From: Plotosus lineatus
Lineage: Eukaryota; Chordata; Actinopteri; Siluriformes; Plotosidae
Length of the DNA stretch: 64,000 bases
Assembly (NCBI GenBank): GCA_024760905.1
Contig: CM045729.1
Coordinates: 52,806,080-52,870,079, forward strand
Reading direction: 5' to 3'
In this document: piece after piece, positions 30,701 through 41,600 of the stretch
Numbering within the stretch: the first letter of the stretch is position 1
Layout of the letters: the number at the start of each line of letters is the position of its first letter
Notes under the pieces: model-generated
The model's input: only the letters and a program-made list of their open reading frames with translations
Databases searched by the model: none
What the model was told of the DNA's origin: nothing
Position numbers and translations under genes: made by a program

Positions 30701-33700
30701 AGGTTTTTACGTCGGATGCCCTTCCTGTCACAACCCTTTTAGCAAGGGACAGAAACACACTGACGACTTTGCAGCTACTCTTTACGAAAGTCAGCAATGG
30801 TTCTTTTACATGCCTCTCACCATAGACAGTGAGAGACATGGCCCGCCTTTGATAACCCAGTTAGCTGCACTGGGGGGAACAGTGACAACCTTGTGGAGAG
30901 TGGGACTCGTACCCATTTATACTGCTGGGTGAACAGAGGCACACTTATGGTTGAGACCTTGCCCAGGGGTCTTAGCACAGTGAGGGTCTCAGTGGGATTC
31001 GAACTCACAACCATCCGATCATGAGCGCAGCACCCTAACCACTACACCACTGGCCCCACAATGTCAGTTTAAACTGACTCTTAAAAGAACCACACTTTCA
31101 AATCAAATTTAGATCACTCTGGACATCCATCTGGCTTGGTGCATTGCTCCAGGGGACTAAACAATGCAGTAACACTATAGAAAGCATTGCTTTAGTTTCG
31201 GTCTGTACATATATTACACAAGATATTGCAAGGGTAAAAGGATCATAGTCATTTTGAGCCATGTGTCCTGAAAAGGAAAAAAAATAAGTGACTTGAGCTA
31301 CCTCTAAACATTAATAGATTTCAATTTTATTTGATATTTGGTGTTTTTTTACCAGTTGGAACATATCTGAGGGGTGAGAACATTAAAAATCAAATCTTTA
31401 AAAATAAGGACCACCCTAATGTACATGGTTTCCTATCTGTCCCATATTACATCTGTATCACTTTGTTTCTCAGATACTGTATAGGCAATTTCAATTGTGA
31501 CATGACAAATGTTTATCTCAAAACATTTGTCACCTCCTTCTGACCTTTAACCTAGACATGCCAAAATCAAATCAGCTCTGGCATTCAGGTAGGTGGGTCT
31601 TCCCACAAAGTTAAGTGAAAAATATTTGTATGGGTTTCAGTCAGTATTTCGTTCAGTCAAACTGAAACAAAACAAACTAAAAGGGCACTTCAGCAGTAAA
31701 ATGGGGGGGGGGGGGTGATGACACATTATAACATAAAACTGCGGTCAATAAATGGATAAAAGGGTGTGATAAAGATCATCATGAGGAGCATGTGTGTACC
31801 TTCACAGTGAGATCTTCATCACCCAGCACTATTTTAACATGAACTGGAGGGTATGTCATAGCATCTCCATACAGCTCCATGGTAGCTCGCATGGCATTCT
31901 AAAGGAGTCACATGACATTATTAGATCAGAACTCTTAATGGCACAGATGACCAACATCACTGACCTCAAAGACTCAGTATAGGATTTCAGTCATTGCATC
32001 GGGTTTATTTTTGTTCGGCTTCCAATTTAGCTAACATCTTTAATCGCTGTATCATGTGCCAGTACCCACACACAGTACCTTGAATAATTCAAACACCATG
32101 TGATACAGATGAGACGGCACATAAACCACAGTTATGGGCTTGCTAGGTTCTTTTCCTGTACAGAAAAATTTAAAAGGAGAAAATGTTTGCTTTATCCACA
32201 TCAAGCAGTTTATCAGGAAAAAATAGATTTCAGTTCAACTGTATTTCTACTGTGTTTTTTTTTAAATAACTGATTGTTGTAAAGCAGCTTTAAATAGTCA
32301 AATTATGATTTTAAATAAAAACAGATTCCTTCCTTACCATTAAATTCTTCTAGTATTAATTCTGGTGAGTTCATGTAGTAGCGGTCACACAAGTCTCGAG
32401 CATTTTCATATGCATCTGAAACAACAAAAAAAGGTTTTGAATAAAGTGATAACTAAAAGTCATCTGACATAGCCTGTTTGTCATGTGATGAGTTTATCTT
32501 AGGATCCTACCTTTAATCACATCAGTGACATGACAGGAAGGATCAATACTGCCTATTTGTTTAGGATGAGCAGGATTTACTTGCACTTTCTCTCCAAACA
32601 ACAGTGCTGAAATAAACACAAGCAAACACAAAAGGGATAAACAACCCTTGGAGACAAAAAGCCTCTGCCCTGATGCAAATGTGTTTTAGGTGCCGCTTTG
32701 GATGATATTTATTTTATAAAGCTTTGTCATCTAATACTGTGGAAAACTGGAAATATAAAGATGACACTGATTGCAGAGAAATTTTTGAAAAAAGGACCTT
32801 ACTGTGTTGGTTGAGGAGCATCCTGATGGAAATTCTGCTCATATAAAAGCGATCCAGAAAGTATTGCATGTTCTGGCTGGTTATAGGGTCAGTACCATAT
32901 GCCTCCTTGTACTCTACCACTCCCTGTGCCATTGTGGGCACCACGTCATTATGCCTGCTAACAATCTTCATCACTGCATTTGTGAATCTAGGAGCACAAT
33001 TTAATACTCAGATATGATTATGTTGGAAAACAGAAAGACACTCCAGCAAAAACAACTAAATACTTACTCAGAAATCACACATCCTTTGTTTGCATTTTTT
33101 TCCTTGAACTCCAGTATATCAAGGAGACTCTGAATGTACCTGCCAAAAAAAATAATGCACATAATAAATAATAATGTTTTAATAATGCAGAATCTCCGGG
33201 AGTGATTTACAGGAATCCCTCACTACTTTGCGCTTCAATTCATTCGGCTACAGTGCATCGCGGATTTTTTTTTTAAATAAATAAATATTCATCGAATTTA
33301 AAAAAATAAGGAAATTAAGGAAGAATAGGGGGAAAAGTTAAGGAAAATGCCACAAAAACAAGGCCAATTAAGCAAAAAAGACCCTAAACAAACACAACAA
33401 AAAACAACCCAAAAGCTCCCATCAAAACCATCTGGAGATAATAACAGGGTGAGGTCGAAAGTGAAAGTGAAATGAAATTGAAGAACACATAGAAATGGAA
33501 TAAAATCTATAGAAACATATCAAATATTAAGTATTAGATATGATTAAACATTATCCTAGGCTCCAGCAGAGGGGGCGTGGGTCCAGGAAGAGAAGCATAA
33601 TGATACATTTCCGAATTCCTGCCAAAACTTTCAAAGAAGAAACAAATTGACTCCAGTATCACTGTATAATGAACTGGATCAGAGTGAAACTCTCTGTAAA

Positions 33701-33785
33701 TCCGATCAGATCAGCTGTGCTGTGCCTGAGAGGAACCAGGAGTTTAAACACGGAACATAATCATATTGATAATGTGATGATTATG

Positions 33786-33817
<32 letters not shown>

Positions 33818-34722
33818 TTGTATGCAGTACAAACTCGCATAGGTCACTTGTACAAGGTTTAAACATACCTTCCCCTCTAAAGAATGCTCTGTAACGACTT
33901 GCTGGGGAGTGTCTGTACTTACATTGTTGCATCTGTGTGTGGCATGTGTATGTATGCGTCTTCTTCTCATGCAGTTCCATCTGTATGTGTGTGTATTTAT
34001 ATTTTATTTACATCTTGTTTTTTTTTTTAATGTTTGTTATGATAAAATTTTATAGCATTGAACATGTATTTATTGATATAACATATACATATACGTGTAC
34101 GTCGGGGGGTTTGATGGTCGCGTGGGGATCCCGGTCTCAATTAACTGCGGAAAGTGAGGGATCCCTGTATTCCTCTCAGACCAAAATTATTTTACTATCG
34201 TGTTGTTTTTTTTTTTCGAATTAAAAAATAAGGAAATTAAAGAATAGGGGGGAAAGTTAAGGAAAATGACACAAAAACAGGCCAATTATGCAAAAAAGAC
34301 CCTAAACAAACAAAACAAAAAAAAACCCAAAATCTCCCATCAAAACCATCTGGAGATATGAACAGGGTGAGGTCGAAAGTGAAATGAAATTGAAGAACAA
34401 ATAGAAATGGAATAAAATCTATAGAAACATATATCAAATATTAAGTATTAGATATGATTAAACATTATCCTGAGGTACACTTAATACTAGGCTCTGGCAG
34501 AGGGGGCGTGGATGACGAGGTCCAGGAAGAGAAGCAGACCGATACATTTCCGAACTCCTGCCAAAACTTTCAAAGAAGAAACAAATTGACTCCAGTATTA
34601 CTGTATAATGAACAGGATCAGAGTGAAACTCTAGATCAGATCAGCTGTGCTGTGCCTGAGAGGAACCAGGAGTTTAAACACGGAACATAATCATATTGAT
34701 AATGTGATGATTATGGAGAGAG

Positions 34723-34760
<38 letters not shown>

Positions 34761-37700
34761 TGTATGCAGTACAAACTCGCATAGGTTACTTATACAAGGT
34801 TTAAACATACATTACCTAACCGGCTGTCCTGAACCTAACTCATTTGTAAGCTGGGAAGTCTGTACTTACATTGTTGCATCTGTGTGTGCACGTGTATGTA
34901 GTGTCCTCTTCTTCTCATGCAGTTCCATCTGTATGTGTGTGTATTTATATTTTATTTACATCATGTGTTATTTTTTGAATGTTTGTTATTACAGTCGGCC
35001 CCCAACTTACGAAACTAATCCGTTCCAGAGCCCTTCTCTTAACGCGGGGATTTCGTAAGTAGGGGTCGCATTTCACATGTTAAACGTCTAATTCATTCCA
35101 AGGCTCCAGTCTTTGGACTGGATAAACCCCATAAACCCTTTAAAAATGATAAAAGTACACCAATTTTGTATGAAATATGTGTTAAATGTCTCTCATCTCA
35201 TCTCATCTCATCTTCTTCCGCTTAGTCCGGGGTCGGGTTGCGGGGGCAGCAGCCTTAGCAAAGAGGTCCAGACATCCCTCTCCCGAGCCACTTCCTCCAA
35301 CTCTCCCGGGGGGACACCGAGGCGGTCCCAGACAAGCCGAGAGACATAGTCCCTCCAGCGTGTTCTAGGTCGACCCCGGGGTCTCTTCCCGGTTGGACAT
35401 GCCCGAAACACCACACCAGGGAGGCGTCCGGGGGGCATTCTAACCAGATGCCCGAGCCACCTCAACTGGCCCCTCTCAATGCGGAGGAGCAGCGGCTCTA
35501 CTCCGAGCTCTCCCCGGATGGCGGAGCTTCTCACCCTATCTCTAAGGGAGAACCCCGCCACCCGGCGAAGAAAGCTCATTTCAGCCGCTTGTATCCGTGA
35601 TCTTGTTCTTTCGGTCATTACCCAAAGCTCGTGACCATAGGTGAGGGTTGGAACGTAGATCGACTGGTAATTGAGAGCCGCCTTGCGGCTCAGCTCCTTT
35701 TTCACCACGACGGACCGGTACAGGCACCGCTTAACAGCAGAGGCTGCAGCGATCCGTCTGTCGATCTCTCGCTCCATCCTTCCCTCACTCGTAAACAAGA
35801 CCCCAAGATACTTAAACTCCTCCACTTGGGGCAGGACCTCATCCCCGACCCAGAGGGTGCATTCCACCATTGTCCGACTGAGAACCATGGCCTCGGACTT
35901 GGAGGTACTGATCTTCATCCCGGCTGCTTCGCACTCAGCTGCGAATCGCTCCAATGAGAGCTGGAGGGCCCGACTTGATGAAGCCAAAAGGACAACATCA
36001 TCCGCAAAAAGCAGAGATGATATCCGATGGCCACCGAACCAGAACCCCTCATCGCCTGGACTGGACGTAGAAATTCTGTCCATAAAAATTATGAACAGAA
36101 TCGGTGACAAAGGACAGCCTTGGCGGACTCCACCTCCCACCGGAAACGAATGCGAGCTGCTGTTAGGAATGCGGACCAAACTCTGGCTCCGTGATACAGC
36201 GAACGAATAGCTCAGAGCAACGGATCCGAACGCCGTACTCTCGAGCACGCCCCACAAGATCTTTCGAGGGACACGGTCGAAAGCCTTCTCCAAATCCACA
36301 AAGCACATGTGGACAGATTGGGCAAACTCCCATGCCCCCTCCAGAATCCTGTGGAGCGTATAGAGTTGGTCAAGAGTGCTGCGGCCAGGACGAAAACCAC
36401 ATTGTTCCTCCTGAATCCGAGGTTCGACTATCGGTCGGATCCTCCTCTCTAGTACCCCTGCATAGACTTTACCAGGTAGGCTGAGGAGTGTAATTCCCGA
36501 TAATTGGAACACACCCTCCGGTCCCCTTCTTAAAAATTGGGACCACCACCCCAGTTTGCCAATCCAGAGGTACAGCCCCGATGACCACGCGATGTTGCAG
36601 AGACGTGTCAACCAAGACAGTCCTACAACATCCAGAGTCCTGAGGTATTCCGGGCGGATCTCGCCCAACCCCGGAGCTCGACCACCGAGGAGCTTTTGAC
36701 AACCTCAGTGACCTCCACTCCAGTGATGGGCGGACCCTCACCCGAACCCCAGGGTCTTCCTCTTCCACGGAGGGCGTGTTGGTGGGATTGAGAAGGTCCT
36801 CAAAGTATTCCCTCCACCTCTCAACAACATCCCCAGTCAAGGTAAGCAGCTCCCCACCTCCACCGTAAACAGTGTTTGTGAAGAACTGCTTCCCCCTCCT
36901 GAGGCGTCGGATGGTGGCCCAGAACCTTTTGAGGCCAACCGATAATCACTCTCTAGGCCCTCACCGAACTCCTCCCACGCCCGAGATTTTGCATCCGCGA
37001 CAGCCTCGGCTGCCGCACGGTTGGCCTGCCGGTCCCCCTTTGCTGCCTCAGGAGCCCCACAGGCTAATAAAACCCGATAGGCCTCCTTCTTCAGCTGCCC
37101 GGCCCCCTTCACCGCAGGTGTCCACCCCCGGGTTCGGGGATTACCGCCCCGACAAGCACCGACCACCTTACGGCCACAGCTATGGGCTGCCGCCTTCAGC
37201 AATGGAGGCACGAAACATGGCCCATTCAGATTCCATGTCCCCCGCCTCCTCCGGAACGTGGTTGTAGCTCTGCCGGAGGTGGGAGTTAAAGGCCTCTCGG
37301 ACAGGGGGCTCCGCCAAATGTTCCCAGCAGACCCTGATTACACGCTTGGGCCTGCCAGGTCTGGAAGGCAACCTCCCACACCACCGAAGCCAACTCACCA
37401 CCAGGTAGTGATCGGTAGACAGCTCAGCTCCTCTCTTCACCCGAAAGTGTCCAGACCATATGGTCGCAAGTCCGATGACACGTCTACAAAGTCAATCATC
37501 GAACTGCGACCTAGGGTGTCCTGGTGCCAAGTGCACTTATGGACACCCTTATGTTCGAACATGGTGTTCGTGATAGACAAACTATGACGAGCACAGAAGT
37601 TCAACAACGACACACCATTCGGATTCAGACTGGAGAGGCCGTCTACCGATCACACCCTTCCAGGTCACACTATCGCTGCCCACATGGGCGTTGAAGTCTC

Positions 37701-38640
37701 CCAAGACAACGAGCGAGTCTCCCGAGGGAGCGTTCTCCAACACCCCCAAAGACTTCAAAAGGGTGGGTACTCTGAACTGTCATTTGGTGCATAAGCACAA
37801 ATAACAGTCAGGACCCGTCCCCCACCCGAAGACGGAGGGAAGCTACCCTTTCGTCAACCGGGAGAACCCCAACATTTGGGCACCGAGACGGGGGCAACAA
37901 GAATACCCACACCGCTCGCCGCCTCTCCCCATGAGCAACTCCAGAATAGAAGAAGGTCCAGCCTCTTTCGAGATGGATGGTTCCAGAGCCCAAGCTATGC
38001 GTTGAGGTGAGCCCGACTATATCTAGTCGGTATCTCTCCACCTCACGCACCAAATCGGGCTCCTTTCCCGCCAGAGAGGTGACATTCCATGTCCCGAAGG
38101 TCAGAGTAAGCAGCCGAGGATCAGTCCGACAGAACCCATGCCTTCGGCTGCCACCCAACTCACACTGCACCCGACCCCTAAAACTCCTCCCACAGGTGGT
38201 GGGTCCATGGGAGGGCGGACCCATGTCTCCTTTTCGGGCTGGGCCCGGCCAGGCTCCATGGGCATAAGCCCGACCACCAGGCGCCGCCTTGAGCCCCTCC
38301 CTGGGCCTGGCTCCAGGAGGGAACCCCGGTGACCCGCGTCCGGGCAAGGGAGACTGATTCCTCTGTTGTTTTCTCATGTCTTAGGGGTCTGTTTTGAATC
38401 GCACTTTGTCTGGACCTTCACCCCGGACCTGTTTGCCTTGGGTGACCCTACCAGGGGCATTTGCCCCCGACAACATAGCTCCTAGGATCATTAGGTCACG
38501 CAAACCCCTCCACCACGATAAGGTGGCGATTCGAGGAGGGGTGTTAAATGTAAAAGAAAATTATTTATTACACCATTTAAACATTTTATTAATATATTTA
38601 TTAATTAAACCATTATTAAACATTTTTATTAACACAAACA

Positions 38641-38691
<51 letters not shown>

Positions 38692-41600
38692 GTGTCTCTC
38701 TCTCTCTCTTTCTCTCTCACGCACGCTGCGGGCCACACCCACAAGACTTGGAATTCAAAGCGCATTCCCTGCTTGACAAACAACTTTAATTTGATTCCTT
38801 GAGGGATCGGAATTCCAGATGAGCTCAAATTCTCCCACATTTATTAAACATTTACTGAATTAAAACAACTTAAAAAAACAAAAACTAAAGCATTATTCTC
38901 TCTCTCTCTCTCTCTCTCTCTCGCACGTGTGCCACGCCCACAAGACGTGAATTCAAAGCGCATTCTCTGTTTGACCATTTACTGAATTAAAACAACTTAA
39001 AAAACTAAACTAAAAACTAAAGCGTTATTCCTTCTGTCTCTCGCTCGCTCTCTCTGTCTGTCTGTCTGTCTCTCCCGCACGTGCTGCGGGTCACGCCCAC
39101 AAGACGTGAATTCAAAGCGCAAACCCTGCTTGACAAACTCAACTTTAATTAAGCATTATTCCTTTTCTCTTTCTCTCTCTCTCTCTCTGTCTGTCTGTGG
39201 GCCACGCCCACAAGACGTGAATTCAAATACCATTCCCTGCCAGATCATATACAGTAGGCCCTTGACATTCGCGGGGGTATGGTTCCGGGCTTTCCCGCGA
39301 ATTGAGATAATCCGCGAGTTCTGTACCCAGAAGTAAAACCCAATGTATAACGTCATATGCGCGAATGAGCAGCTGTAAGTAAAATACTATGTATCTATTA
39401 CATGCGCTAAAATATGCTGCTTAAACACATTCTATAGACAGTCTTACTCATTAATACAGTATTAATGTAGTAAAATGTAGTAATGATTAAGAAAAACTTT
39501 TCAATTTTTACTGTTATATTTATTGATGCTAAAATATAAACATTATACAGCATACGCATAGAACACCTTTCAATATATTCTCTTTCTAAACATACAGCAC
39601 TGTAGTTTTCAAAAATGCCCACTAGAGGAACGTACTGTATTGCATTAGGCATGACACGACTGAATTCAGGTATTAACTGCATTAAGTCCAAGCAGCTTAG
39701 CCACGCCCCCGCAACCGGAGCCAGAGTACAAAACAGAGATTTAGAGTGATAGAGTAAGAGGCCTTACAAACCAAAGAAGCGGTGATGCTAATGTGAGTAA
39801 ACCCTCTGACGAAGAGCTGAGCATGCTTTTGTTTATTGGGAGTAATGAGAATAGTGAATTCAGGTGTGTGTGCTCCTGAGCAGCTCAGCTACACCCCTCA
39901 GGAAGTAAACAGTTAGTGAGAGGCACAGTGCCAAAATCAAAATCCCTCAAAACACAGACCATAACAAAAAGGACATAAAAGAACAAGAAATGTAATAAAT
40001 TGGATAAACAAAACAAAATGAGAAACATGCTACACCACAGTAAATAAAATATAACACACAAACATTTTAAACATTACTTTAGGTCATGTACTGGAATAAT
40101 AATTTAAAAATACTTTAATAGTGGAGTGTTTTACAACAGTCCAAACTGCATTCCTCTTCAGCAATTACGTGACTTCAGAGGAAACTGACGTTTCTTCCAG
40201 AGAAAGTCTGATTTCTTCAGAAGAGACATCCAACCTCATTACCTTTTCTGGTGCTTAAGCAGGCTTTTGAGTGACATCATAGAACTTAACTGGTAATTAA
40301 AACACACTAAAAAAGGCTCATTGCCAACTTGTGCGCGAATGAGGGAAAAAGGGGTGTTACATCACTTCAACCAATCAGCAGAAAGGAGGACAGCCATTGG
40401 CTGAATTTGAATCACGTGCGAGCTGCTCGGCAGTCCATGAATACTCAAACCGCAAGTGTTTTTCCCCCTGTGAGTAATTTGTGTAATGATTTTCTGGTGT
40501 TTTATTGGTTACTTTTCGACAAATCTACAAATATGATTTCTTAGGCCTAGTCACTGGGCATGATTTGCTTACTTAACTATCTCCAAGTTGTGCTTTTCTT
40601 TTTTATGTCTTGTATATTCATGTTTAAATATACCCCCAGTGCGGCTAACTGGGTTATCAAAGGCGGGCCATGTCTCTCACTGTCTATGGTGAGAGGCATG
40701 TAAAAGAACCATTGCTGACTTTCATAAAGAGTAGCTGCAAAGCCATCAGCGTGTTTCTGTCCCTTGCTAAAGGGTTGTGACAGGAAGGGCATCCGACATA
40801 AAAACCTATGCCAAATCAAATGTGCAAATCAGATGATTCGCTGTGGCGACTCTCGAGAAAGGGAAAAGGCTGAAAGGAAGAAAGAAAAAAATTCATGTTT
40901 AAATATGTGTACATGGCAGAGAGCCAAATAAAGTCATTTCATTTGGGAATTTGTCAATATACCGGTGATATACAGTGGTTTCCATCTCTGTTCCTGGAGA
41001 AGGACCTTCCTACAGGCTTGATCTCCAATCAAAATCTAATTTTTTTTTATGGTTGATCAAGAATATCTTAAGGCAATGAACAAATGGTCAGGTAAGAATG
41101 ATTACTGTTGGAAACAAACTTTTCAGGAACATTTCTCTCCAGAAACAGGGAGACCACTGCAGTGACAACTAAAACACCACACTGGTCTTTTCCATGTTTC
41201 TGTTGCACACTTGGGAAAAACACCCCTGCCATTACAGTGGTGTGTTTCAAGGTGCTGCTGGTTTTCGCCCAAATTGTAGTGACATGTTTTTTTGTCCAAC
41301 TTTTTTTATATGGTGGGAAAAGTATAAGTAATGTAAACATATATACATATATACAAAGTTTATTTAGGATATGAAGTAGGGTTAGGGGTTAGGGAGTATG
41401 TGTTACTTTGATGGAAGCAGTCTTAAAACATTCCCTTAATGAGATGTGTCACAAATCTGTAATTAACTATTAACAAGTGAATTAAATAAAAAATAAAAAT
41501 CAAGTTGGGCGAAAAACATGTCCTCGCAATTTGGGCAAAAACTACCTGGGTGAAAACCACCTGGGCGAAAGCCATATGGGCAAAAACCATGGAAATCATG

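Larger units (their letters stand above)
34992..39251 (+). mobile_element. F1 MITE interrupted by a Rex3 LINE
   Basis: The left end (CAGTCGGCCCCCAACTTACG) follows TA. F1 sequence runs to 35189 and resumes at 38541, with the Rex3 in between. The resumed part matches the 658-1451 copy in reverse. It then expands into repeated units of GGGCCACGCCCACAAGACGT with CT tracts (about 38690-39240). The far terminus is missing and the F2 MITE begins at 39252. Confidence 0.8.

Noticed and set aside
41530..41592. Short direct repeats as a CRISPR array
   Set aside because: Units are contiguous without spacers and the genome is eukaryotic.
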